Shown: positions 34,570-44,800 of the stretch, piece after piece | Numbering within the stretch: the stretch's first letter is position 1 | Layout: the number at the start of each line of letters is the position of its first letter | Origin: Corinectria fuckeliana | Taxonomy: Eukaryota > Ascomycota > Sordariomycetes > Hypocreales > Nectriaceae | DNA: 53,796 bases | Assembly (NCBI GenBank): GCA_019137255.1 | Contig: WPDH01000500.1 | Coordinates: 1 to 53,796, forward strand | Reading direction: 5' to 3' | Notes under the pieces: generated by a model | Database searches by the model: none | Seen by the model: only the letters and a program-made list of their open reading frames with translations | Told to the model about the DNA's origin: nothing | Program-made: the position numbers and the translations under genes

Positions 34570-35427
34570 CTACCAGTCACAGCTTTTCGCAAGCAGCGTC
34601 GCCAGGTCTTCCAAGTGCGCCTTGTCAACGTCATCGAATCCATCCAGCACGGCGCAGTCGATGTCGATAATCGCCACGACCCTCTTCTCCCCGTCGTCTC
34701 CGGGCTGTTCGGCCACAATCGGCACCACGATCTCGCTCTTGCTATCCCCGTCGCAGGCAATGTGCCCCGGGAAGCTGTCCACGTCCTTGACGAGCTGGGT
34801 TGACCCTGTCTGCGCCGCAGTCCCGCACACTCCTCGTCCGAACTGGATGGTCTGGCAGGCTACCTTGCCGTGGAAGGGCCCGAGGATGAGCTGTGGCTCC
34901 TGAGAGGACTTGTCCAGCACGTAGAACCCTATGAGTGAAGACATTCGTCCTTCGGTGAGCGTTGTGTCGAGCGAGGCATTGGTCTAATTTGAGGTTCACC
35001 ACCCACCTGCCCAGTTCACCTCCGTGCTCGGTGCACCCATCGATTTGTAGGCATGCCACAGTAGAGACGCGACGTTTGCGAGATTACTGGGACTTTGTCA
35101 GCAGCCAGCGCTCATCATTTCGTGCCAGATATAGATACTCACCAGACCTGTGCAGAAGAAAATCCAGAGCGTGAGTCAAGAATTCAACCATCCCGGCAGA
35201 GGGAGAGGACAAAGCGAACCCAGTTGCGCTGGCCATTGAAGAGACCCTCGGCCTGCAACAGAACTTGCTCATAGGCATCCTCCTTTGTGATGCCTTCGGC
35301 GAAGTTGGACGCATCCGCGTGAACCTGTATCTCGGTTAGCTCCCTCTGTACCATGAGCCTCCTCCTAGTAAAGCCTCCTCCTAGTACCTAGTCAGAGTAG
35401 GAGCCACGACTAGGCAGAGCGTACCAT
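34570..35427 (-). CDS. free methionine-R-sulfoxide reductase (GAF domain)
   Basis: Five coding exons reproduce the family exactly: 35425-35427 (the ATG alone), 35220-35324, 35143-35147 (5 nt), 35007-35086 and 34570-34928. The protein is 183 residues; yeast fRMsr (YKL069W) has 180. It begins MVHADASNF and contains NWVCNLANVASLLWHAYK, NWAGFYVLD, GPFHGKVACQ, FGRGVCGTAA and GHIACDG. Cys89, Cys99 and Cys123 match the three redox cysteines of the GAF-type enzyme. It reduces free methionine-R-sulfoxide in the cytosol using thioredoxin and so takes part in oxidative stress defence. Without the 5-nt exon the conserved VC pair is lost and the frame breaks. The splice sites of the microexon are strong (CTGCACAG before, GTGAGT after); the donor before it (GTTCGC) is weak. 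Function is very secure; the first exon is inferred from one good ATG|GTACGC site. Confidence 0.92.
35143..35147 (-). other. 5-nucleotide microexon (GTCTG)
   Basis: On the minus strand CTGCACAG (acceptor) is followed by GTCTG and then GTGAGTAT (donor). Inserting these five bases between the exon ending AACTGG and the exon starting TAATCTC gives NWVCNLAN, the conserved motif of fRMsr. Flanking introns are 72 nt (35148-35219) and 56 nt (35087-35142). Confidence 0.85.
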
Positions 35428-36299
35428 TTTCTCGCTTCGAAACTCGGCGACCTCTTTGAGGAGATAGAAATAACTCTGTGTCCCAGCTGCGGCCGCTGGT
35501 GGGTTATGTTTGACGCCTACTTAGGGTGCCGCTGCATCTGATTTTGAGTTGAAATTACCATTCACAAATTCTGATGAGCTGCGGTTCCCACAGAACCACC
35601 ACCCCGCAAAGCGTGAACTGCCCATGCAATTTTAGCGGTGTTGGTGCCAGCGGTTAGACTAAGCTACTAGGCCCATCATAACGGCCCAAAACTCACCCAA
35701 AAGTTTTGACATGCAGGCTTCACCAACCTTTAAACGAGTTTCACTCTTACGAAGCCGTTGGTTACATATGCAAGTTGAGGAATAGAGGTGGCTGGTCTTG
35801 GGCTTACACATAATGCTCACAGTCACCAGCATGACATAGACTAGAGTTTGTGCCCTGAGGACCTTCCTTGAAGGCCCGTTGCGGTTGGAGGTATGAAGTA
35901 CAATCAAATCACAATGTTCCATGTGTTTCAAGGCCAGTCCAAGGCAGTGAAATGTTTGGATGCCTCCTATTTAGGTCCTAGTTCCTGCAAGGCAAGTCCG
36001 GGGTTCTCAGTGTGATGATGGGTCGATTACCCATAATTCCGAATCCATCAGCTTGCGGAATTCACCAGTTCTCACTCAACAATATATGAATAGGCCAGTT
36101 CCGTTTCTCAAACGGCAGCACAGCACATATCCAATTATTTTACCGTGTCAATCACACTCACAAGAGTGCGTACTGTTCGTGCACTTGTTGACACGAGAAA
36201 AGCCTGCTTTATTGGTGCTCTTCCGGCTCAAGTACCTCCGAGCTCCGTCGGCACCAATCCCGAAGCTACCAAGCCTAGGAACCCCAGCCTGGGAAACCA
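35428..36299. promoter_or_regulatory. divergent promoter region between fRMsr and the LETM1-like gene
   Basis: The 872 bases between two divergently oriented start codons should contain both promoters. No supported reading frame lies inside. I see no diagnostic regulatory site. Confidence 0.45.
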
Positions 36300-37497
36300 A
36301 TGACGCATCGTGCTGCCTCCCATTTGCTGCTGCCAGCACCAAAGCTCTCCTCCATCTCCGCCCTCACATCGAACATACCCGCCGATGCCATGAGCTGCCG
36401 AACGCCATGGCGGTACTGCGCATACGCTCCGCGCCGACAAGTCCATAGCCTTGGCCATTGGCCCTCGCCCTTCTACACGCCGGCCTCGAAAGCCGCGCCC
36501 GTCGTCGCCGCGGTGCCCTCGCGATTCATCCACAACGACGGCCCCAAGACGTCCAACCCCCTCGTCAACCCGCCCGCCGTGTCTCGCCCGCCGCCGCTCA
36601 CGCTTCCGCGCCGCAGAGACTTCGAGTCGGCCCCGAGATACTACTTTGAGCTGGGCAAGGGCTACCTGACCTTCTACAAAAACGGCCTGAAGAATGTCTT
36701 GGCGAGCCGCCGCCTCCTCCGGGAGAAGCTCAAGCGGACTCCGGCCGACGACCGGCCGTCGATATTCAAGCCATACTACGTGCCGCGCACCTTTTCGCGC
36801 GCGGATTGGGTCCTTCTGTGGCGAGTGCGGCACGACATGATCCGGCTTCCCCTCTTCGGGCTCATGCTCATCGTCATCGGCGAGTTTACCGTGCTGGTGG
36901 TTGCCTACGTTGACCACTTGGTGCCGTATACCTGTAGAATACCGACTCAAATCTTCGCTGCCCTCGAGAAGGGCGAACAGCGTCGAAAAGCAGCGTTTGA
37001 CGAGTTCGAAAGCAAGTATCCCCACGGCGTACTGAGTCCTCGAGTCACCCAGGAGGTGGCTCGCTCCCATGTGCTCAAGAGCCTACACATTAGCGGAGCA
37101 ATGTGGGACAGGCTAGGATTCACGCCTCCGGGGATATGGCAGGCCAAGGGCAGATACCGCATGGCCTTCCTAGAGGGAGACGACAGGAACATTGTCGAGG
37201 ACGGCGGTCCTACGGGGCTCGAGTATGACGAGCTGCGGCTCGCATGTGTGGACCGCGGCATCGATACCCTTGGAAAGAGCGAGACGGAACTGCGAAGCTG
37301 GTTTGGCGACTGGTTGCGGTTGACGGCGGCGGAGGATGTCGTGGAGAGGAGACGGCGGATGGCCGTCCTCCTGTTGACGAGGTACGCACATGCGAAACGA
37401 AGCCTACAAGTGATGGGCATGAAACTAACTTATTTGCTGCAGGCCCGAGGATTGGCCCCAACATCGAGACTTTGGCGTGCCCGAATGGCAGTTGTAA
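36300..37497 (+). CDS. LETM1-like ribosome-binding mitochondrial inner-membrane protein
   Basis: Two exons, 36300-37381 and 37443-37497, encode about 378 residues. The second exon restores the usual family ending (LLTRPEDWPQHRDFGVPEWQL). The N-terminus is rich in Ser, Ala, Arg and His with few acids, like a mitochondrial presequence; an internal ATG near codon 30 (MSCRTPWR) is an alternative start. A conserved segment (FKPYYVPRTFSRADWVLLWRV) precedes one membrane helix (about 183-205, GLMLIVIGEFTVLVV). Residues 215-370 fit the LETM1 ribosome-binding domain, including LRLACVDRGIDTLGKSE. Family members (yeast Mdm38/Ylh47, human LETM1) act in K+/H+ exchange and in coupling mitochondrial ribosomes to the inner membrane. 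It is shorter than canonical LETM1 and lacks its long coiled-coil tail, so it is a LETM1-domain paralogue and not necessarily the exchanger itself. Confidence 0.88.
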
Positions 37498-38213
37498 GGG
37501 ATGGAAGAGAAGCTGAGGATGGACTGGGGCGGTCAACGCGAAGGAGAGACGGAAGAGCTGCCAGAGATGGCCTGGCTCGCACAAAACACTGTAAAACCAA
37601 TTGCTGCTACGTATTCACCCATCCATCGCTCGGTGATGTATCATCACAGTATATGTATAAGATGCCACTCTCATGAACGGGCCCTTTTTCGAATTCACCA
37701 TGTCCACGGCGTGCACCAAGGTTAGTATGTCGCATGTGGGGTGCTGAGCCAGCTGTTCCCGAGGTCGGTTGGCGAAGGTGCATGTGCGCCACCTCCGAGA
37801 GTATTTGCAGGTAGCAGCACACTGTATAACTCGGCATCCGATGCTTCAGGGCCTCCTCTAATTAGTCAGGTAGTTTCTTATTACTGCCGGATTGCCCGCC
37901 AATCCATTCCCGGATCCAGATCCAGAACAGGTCGGGGTGCTGAGTGGAGAATGCCCTTCGCACATGATGTCAGCTCTGGCTGAGCGCTGTCGCCGAGGCT
38001 CGCATCACATGCAACACCCCCGGATATCCGCGAACCCCCAGGAAACACCACGCTCGCATTTAAACACGGGCAATTCCCCCACACGTTTCGCTTTTGCATC
38101 CTCACACCTCGCTACTTAACGTCATCGCCCCATATTGTTCCTCCCAGGTTATCCTTCTCTCCAGCTCGACCCTCGATCCAAGTCGTGTCCACCCCCCCCC
38201 CCCCATCGCCGCC
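37498..38213. promoter_or_regulatory. intergenic region and promoter of the SCP2 gene
   Basis: The 716 bases contain the 3' flank of the LETM1-like gene and the SCP2 promoter. A run of 13 C residues (38192-38204) lies 9 bases before the SCP2 start codon, within a C/T-rich leader ending GCCGCCATG, a good initiation context. Confidence 0.5.
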
Positions 38214-38832
38214 ATGTCTCTCAAGAACGGTACGTAGACACACGCCAAGCCAAGCCTCGGCGCAAACCAAGCGTCCCCCTCAAACCCCCCTTCTCGAGAA
38301 TCGGCGTGGACTGACGGGATCTCTTCGCGGCGCAGACAACTTCCCTTCGTCGGCCGCTTTTGACGCCATCAACGCCGCCATCAACGCCAGCGACGCAGAC
38401 CGCAAGGACGCCATCAAGCAGGGCAAGGGCGTCTACGCCTTCACCCTCAAGAACAAGGCCGGCGAGACGGAGAGCTGGCACATTGACCTCAAGGAGTCGG
38501 GCAAGGTCGCGACGGGCACTGGCACGAAGCCCACCGGTAAGTAAACAAAAGACGGCGTTTTTTTGGTTTTAGTGGGGGGGTTAGCACGCCTTGCTGCTTC
38601 CCCTTCATCCCCTGCGGCGCAATCCATGTCATATCCCAACGAGTTGGCTTACACACGCGTGTCTACAGTCACGCTATCGCTCTCCGATGAGGAGTTCGGC
38701 AAGCTCGTCGCCGGCAAGGCCAATGCGCAGCGTCTCTTCATGTCGGGCAAGCTGAAGGTCACGGGCGATGTCATGAAGGCGACCAAGCTGGACCCCATCC
38801 TGAAGAAGGCGCAGACCAAGGCCAAGCTGTGA
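38214..38832 (+). CDS. single-domain SCP2 sterol carrier protein with PTS1-like tail
   Basis: Three exons, 38214-38229 (16 nt), 38336-38536 and 38669-38832, encode 126 residues. The sequence MSLKNDNFPSSAAFDAINAA, then GVYAFTLKNKAGETESWHIDLK, then TLSLSDEEFGKLVAGKANAQ and FMSGKLKVTGDVMKATKL is a complete SCP2 fold with its lipid-binding core. The C-terminus is AKL, a canonical variant of the peroxisomal PTS1 signal, so peroxisomal import is expected. Stand-alone SCP2 proteins bind fatty acyl-CoA and sterols and are linked to peroxisomal beta-oxidation. The length matches fungal relatives (about 125-130). Its 3' end faces the nitronate monooxygenase gene 168 bases away. Confidence 0.95.
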
Positions 38833-39000
38833 GGAGAGAGTCGCACAGGTGTGCTGCTTGTATGATATCACTTTGCTGTTCGTCACCCGTACTATTGCTT
38901 GTATGCGAGTACATATAGACGAATACCACGTTGGGGCCGATTAAGACTGTTCACATGACAGGCTCGGCCATCCCACATGGCCATTCCCCAGTTTCAACAA

Positions 39001-40333
39001 CTAAACCAGTCCTGCTAGGCCTGCCAGACCCCGGATTGTCGCCACAGCCTCCTTCTGCACCTCTCGAACAATATCACCAGCAGGCTGTGCCCTCTTCACG
39101 AGTCCAACACCAGCTCCCCTGTTGTCGTTAGTATCTGCAATGGGACGTCGCCTTGGGACTGTAACTTACGCCCAGGTGCGGGTAATCTTCCCGGCCTTCT
39201 CCTCGGAGTAGTCCTCCTTCAAGCTCTTCAAGCACTCTTCCACCGACGCTCCTCCTAAGAACTTTTCGTGGATAGAGCCGATGATAGCTCGCCCGTCGTA
39301 GAGGGAACCCCACAGGGCGTTTTCGTTGATCTGATCATTGAATGGCGACCTGATACCATTAGTATCAAGGACGGATAGTTCAGTACTAGGGGCTGGGTGC
39401 ACTTTAGTGTCGACACTCCGCCGTCAACGGCTTTGAGGATGGCTTGCTTGCCGTGCTCAGGATAGGCCGACTCAGGGGCAACCGTGAACTGTTACATATA
39501 AGTCATGTTCAAGCGCCGGGGTTGGACGACATTTACTCTCGTGCCCAACACGACTCCGTCCGCGCCTGTGAACAATCAGCACACCATTTAGCAAAGCATG
39601 CTACTCGGATACTCACCCAGGGCTAACGCCGCTGAGACGCCCCTCCCGTTAGCGATACCTCCCGCAGCCACGAGTCCTACGTCCTTTCCCGAGAACTCTT
39701 CGTCCAGCATGCTCCTCACTTCGGGAACTAAGGCCACGATGCCCACTCCCCGACGGAATTGGTGACCGCCCGCATCCACGCCCTGGGCCACAATCACGTT
39801 TGCGCCGTCCTCGACAGCCTCCCTCGCCGCAGCCACGTTGCCCACCTGGACAAAGACCGTAGGGGGCGGGTCAAGCTTCTTGAGGGCCTTGATGATGACC
39901 GGGTGAGGCTTCACGTCGCCATCCGGCGCGAACAGCCAAACCGCTGCGGGACGATGCTTTACCAGGATAGGCAGCGCCGTGTCCGCAAAGGCCGTTATCG
40001 AGGCATGGCCCGTTACGATGCCCGCGCCAATTTGAATCGGACTTCCGGCGGGTAGGTCGGCTCCAAGCAGGCTGCGAGACTCCCCCAGCTCGGCATCGAG
40101 CTTGGAGAGGTGGGAAGCATCAGCGCCGAGGTCCCAGATCGACGCAAGAAACCCTTGACCAAACATCAGCTTGCACGGCTTCACGGGAAGCAGGGTACCA
40201 GGGAGATACCTAAGCCGCCGGCCTTGCTCACTTCGGTCGCAAGGCGCGGTGTTGCGGCCCCGGCCATGGGCGCGCTGATGATAAGAGGCGACTTGGCCCA
40301 CTGAAACCGACTTAGAAGCTTGGATGGACTCAT
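39001..40333 (-). CDS. nitronate monooxygenase (2-nitropropane dioxygenase family, FMN)
   Basis: Six exons join in frame: 40210-40333, 39617-40153, 39537-39565 (29 nt), 39403-39488, 39170-39349 and 39001-39118, giving 357 residues. The N-terminus carries the flavin-binding start (SAPMAGAATPRLATEVSKAGGLGF). The catalytic histidine is His172 in DAGGHQFRRG. The phosphate-binding glycine region is VAAGGIANGRGVSAALALGADGVVLGTRF. The C-terminal helical part contains YDGRAI and ends GVGLVKRAQPAGDIVREVQ. Introns are 48-56 nt, and the last has a textbook ATACTAACG branch point. The enzyme is FMN-dependent and oxidises propionate 3-nitronate and alkyl nitronates to carbonyl compounds, a detoxification role. 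No PTS1 or signal peptide is seen, so it is probably cytosolic. The donor GTGCAC of intron 4 is unusual; that join relies on family similarity. Confidence 0.92.
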
Positions 40334-40643
40334 GGTTGTGATGCGACGAGATGAAGGGTGCGTCGAGGACTTGTTTCGAAGCAGGAAGCCACATATATAT
40401 AAGCTTGAGCGCCTGATTATATATCCGGGTGAGCTGTGGAAGTAGTACAGGTCATATAAGATTCTGATTTGTCAGGGAACCAAAAGCTCCCACCTATTTA
40501 CACTCGCTCAACGATTTTCGGCCAACGTCCGCCCGTCACTTGCATGCCGATTTTTGCATCTCCGAGGAGAGGTTCATTCCACATTACTATGCTGTTCTAT
40601 CCCATTTTAATACTTCAGGTTCCGGGCCATCCGCTCTAAACAC
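40334..40643. promoter_or_regulatory. nitronate monooxygenase promoter / aldo-keto reductase 3' flank
   Basis: A 310-base gap lies between two minus-strand genes. It contains an ACATATATATAAGC stretch at about 40393 (minus orientation GCTTATATATATG), about 60 bases upstream of the nitronate monooxygenase ATG, which is a plausible TATA element. Confidence 0.45.
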
Positions 40644-41809
40644 TTAGAATCGCTGGGGCCAGGCCGGGGGCTTGTTGTTGAGGATCTCATCAATCTCCTT
40701 GAGGACCTCGGGAGTCAACTTATCAACAATAGCGACGGCCCTCACGTTCTCGTACACCTGGTCGGCACTGCTGGCGCCGGTGATGGCGCAGCTGACGTTC
40801 TTGTTGCTGAGTACCCAGGCGAGGGCAAGCTGACTCTGCTTGACGCCGAGCCTCTCGGCGATGGGCGCCAGCTTGTTGACCGTTTGGACGATACCGTCCC
40901 ACTTCTCCTTGCCGGTAGTCTTCCACCAGCCGTTGATGTACGTGACCTCGGTCTGGGCAAAGCGCGAGTCCTCGGGGATGCCGTCCTTGTACTTGCCCGA
41001 CAGGATACCCTGCTTCATGGGCGAGAAGACAGTCAGGCCGAGGCCGACCTCGCGGTACAGGTTAGCGAACTCTTTCTCAACCTTCTCGCGGTCCAGCATG
41101 TTGTAGGCCGGCTGCTCCATGACGGGGCCGATCAAGCCGAGCTTGTCGGCGAAGCGCCAGGCCTGGGCGATCTCGTCGGCGCTCCACTCGGAGGTGCCCC
41201 AGTAGAAGGCCTTGCCGGTGTTGATGATGTGGTTGAAAGACCGCACGATCTCCTCCATGGGGGTCTGGCGGTCCGGGCGGTGGGCATAGATGAGGTCCAC
41301 GTACTCGAGGCCCAGGCGCTTAAGGGCGAAGTCCGTACCCTCAATAATGTGCTTTCGCGAGAGACCCTTGTTGTTGACGGGGTTGTCGCCAAAAGCATGG
41401 CCCCAGTAGAGCTAATCGATGCCAGCTATGTCAACACACAGTGTCCATCTGACAGGCCGGCGGGGATGTCTTACCTTTGTCGAAATGACCAAGTCGTTGC
41501 GCTTCCAGCCGAACTCCTTGATGGCCTCTCCCATGACGATCTCAGACTCGCCTCCAGCGTAGACCTCGGCGCAGTCGAAGAAGTTGACGCCAGAGTCGTA
41601 GGCGGCCTTCATGCACTTGAAGGTGGCCTCTGTTGGAGTAGTTAGCATACGTGCTCAAGTCATTTCACCGACAAAGCCATGGAAGCCGTACGCTTGTCGA
41701 CATGGCCACCGTAGGTGAGCCATCCGCCCAGGGCGATGGACGACACTTGCAGACCAGATCGGCCCAGGAACCGATAGGTCATCTCAGGGAGATCATCTGG
41801 CTTGGACAT
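40644..41809 (-). CDS. aldo/keto reductase, AKR6 (Kv-beta-like) family
   Basis: Three exons, 41692-41809, 41475-41629 and 40644-41411, encode 346 residues. The protein starts MSKPDDLPEMTYRFLGRSGL. The AKR tetrad is complete: Asp58 and Tyr63 in FFDCAEVYAGGESE, Lys91 in VISTKLYWG and His135 in YAHRPDRQTP. WGTSEW and ITGASSADQV (NADPH 2'-phosphate site) are also present. Overall similarity is to voltage-gated potassium-channel beta subunits and their fungal relatives (AKR6), which reduce aldehydes with NADPH. In fungi they are generally soluble enzymes, not channel partners. The splice at Gln40 is the least certain residue. Introns are 62 and 63 nt. The substrate cannot be deduced. Confidence 0.93.
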
Positions 41810-44800
41810 AGTGGCGGCGGTTGGTGCTGTTGGGCGAGGTGACTGGGATATGTGGAGGTTCGAATCTCAGGATGTGAAGAACAAGTACTGGACTTGGCGA
41901 GGGAATACAGATTGCTCCCCGTCGAGGGCTTTATAGTCCCTTCCCAAACAACCAGAAGATGGGCCGACAGCTTAGACTTCCCATACGGGGAAGCTCATGC
42001 GGGGGCAATTATGTGCCCCTCCCCCACCCTCTTCCGTCGACGACCGAGCGGTAACAACACCTCTCCATCGGGAAGGCAGGCAAGCAGCGTACGAAGAGTA
42101 GACAAACTAGTAGATAAGTTATGTAGCAAGCTTACTTTTTTAAGGCGGCCGTTGCAACCACGAGGGGCCGTTTTCCGGTCGGGAATAACGCAAGAGCTTG
42201 TGCTGTTGGGTTCGGGTCCTTTAAAAGCCCTCCAGTCTGCCCCCAAACAGGATCCATTGAGTCCCCTGGTTGAGGAGAATTCTGCGTCACGCCAGCGGCA
42301 GATGCAGCTAGCTCGCTGCCTTTGTAATCGTGTTTCCAGTGCCGATTTACCTCCCAGAGTTAACAGAAGAGAGGTGGAGGTCCTGATTTGCCATCAAAGT
42401 CAGCTAAGATGTTGTCTGAAAGACCTTACTTCAGAAACCATCTTTGTCCAGGCATTCAAATCTTGCGGCTCAGGACTTTCCCAGTTGTTCTCTATCACTA
42501 AAGTAAGCAACGAGCCGAAATGATGGTCGTGACATGGTCCCATGTGTTATTCTTCCCATACCTGCATTAGTGGACAGTGAGGGGGGTTACCCTGCACCAC
42601 ATGCGTCACGTTCGTCTAGGATTCATTCATTCTTTCATGAAGATCTGATACACCTTACATTCCCTAATGAATGAATATTATTTTAATAAACTGGTGTTAT
42701 CGCCCTGCTTTCCATTTCGGCTTTTCTGCTACACCTCAGCAGCTTTCACTTCGTACAACATCGAACAGGTCATCATATAACTACTGTCTATATCACTGTC
42801 TTGTCAAGGAGGCCCTGCGGCAATGTTGTCCGCTCGAGTTGTGGACTATGTCTACTTTCGATTGATATTTGGCTTTGAGGGGGTGACTACGCGTGACACG
42901 GATAATTCATCATATTTCTAGGTATTTCAATACCCTCTTCTCCTATGTAACTCAGTAAAAGCAAACCTGCTTCCCGGTATCAAGGTTGGACGAGGCTTTT
43001 GCATGAGCTCGCCTTCAAGCATTCTAAAAAGCACCTGAAATTGTATGTGATGTTGAATCGAACAAATACTGGTCTGTCCTACCTACATCTGTTGACATTG
43101 ATATTGGGTAGTTTAGTCTGCTGTATTGAATGAGACGGAAAAGAGAGCGTTTGATTGGTTGGCAGTGTTAATGCAAATGGCGAGACGCGCTTGCCCCGAT
43201 ATTAGCAACTCTAAATGGAGACCAAATCTCCGAAAGCGAGAACATGACCTGCGTAACTTCCCGAGCCGGGCGCTTGGATTTTCGATATATGCAAGAGATG
43301 GCGATAGTCAAGCACTGTATGGATGTAGATCTGACACCCGTAGCCTGGAGAGGCTGACAACTGAGTCAGGGATCACTTGCCAGGCGGGTGCTGTGCGAGG
43401 TAAGCTGGAAGTAGGCGACTTACCTAGAACACCAGCGAATTCGCTGATGAAGGGGACGCCGAGCAGCCGACTGTTGCCAAATGGGGCGCTCACCTACGCA
43501 AAAGCGAGGGCCAACTCCTTGAGTCTGGGATGAGAGACATGAATCATACACCGACGCCACAAGCGATACCTAGCGGTGTGAGAGACGGAGAAGAGAAGCC
43601 AAGGGCTAGACTCGACCCAATAGCATCTGGCAAGCCGTGTCTAGAAGGGGGGAGTCGACAGTCAGATCTCTCCGAACCCAATTACTCATGGGCCATTTAA
43701 GCAGGGCAGTTTGGTTGGTGGCCCACGACATATCTAATTAATGGTCTATCGTGATTACGACTATGTGGAGAGTTGGAAGGACTGCAATCGAGAGTCGTTG
43801 GTCCTACGTACGGAGTACCGTGGAAAGAAACAAGGGCCGTACATGACATCTTTAGGGGGCTCAACTAAAGGGAGAGACGGGATCCCGAATAAGGAGGTGG
43901 ATACAGCCGTATAGCGCATTAGTGGTTGTTAAGTGGGCACGAGAACTGGGCTGGCCCCAACAGTCCCTCGCCAAGGGGGCCAAGGAAAAAGCCGATTCTG
44001 GCGTGAAACCCGGCAAGAGGATATCTCTTCTTGGCCTGGTGCGGACTGGGTCGGAGGGATCCTCCCGTGATTTGTCCCCGTGCGAGATGGAGCCTGAAGG
44101 CAGATGACGGATCAGGCGATGAGAGCTGGGTATTCGATCTGGTACATAGGCCTAGAATATCTACGTGAAGACTGAAGGATGGCCAGTCGAAGTAGGATGC
44201 GTGGCATTAGACTGGATGCTGCCCGCCCTCTGCTGGCAGATATTGAGCCGCCGATGGGGGCTGGAATCGATTCACGGGCGGGCGCTAGCAACGTCTTGAT
44301 TCTCTGGCGCAGTTTGTAGGTACCTAAGGTACCTAGGTAGCGTTTGCCGTCTAAGCTATGTACTCGCTTCCATGGACCCCCGACCGCCCGCCTAATGCAT
44401 CTGTAGGGAGCCTCATCCAGTGTGCGTTGGCGGCATGCGGTGAGGATGAAGAACGGGCCGTCTTCCATGTAACTAGGTACAATGTACGAAGTACGTGGTA
44501 TCTATGGGTGGTTGCCACGGGGGTCTCGCCGACGACGGAAGGGAAGACGAAGCTCTGCGCAGATACGAAACCACGGAATTATTGCGGCGGACGCATCCTG
44601 CAGTCGGGCTCGCCTTCGCGAGGAAATTGATGAGTACTTATGCTCTGGTGACCTTAGTAGGTAGGCCTTGTGCTGCAGGGCGTCTCCCAGGGCATCCCTA
44701 GTACTAAGTAGTATCTGGCTACTAGACCTACATACTTACTACCCGGACTGGAGGAGTAGCTGTGTTGTCCCAGCAGATACTTGCCCAGAGACTGGGAGAT

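Noticed and set aside
40884..41645. 253-codon plus-strand frame
   Set aside because: Antisense shadow of the aldo/keto reductase, which has the complete catalytic tetrad.
41855..41875. GGTTCGAATCTC resembling a tRNA T-arm
   Set aside because: No matching D-arm, anticodon arm or acceptor stem around it.
41852..42523. 223-codon plus-strand frame
   Set aside because: Overlaps the promoter of the aldo/keto reductase and has no domain features.
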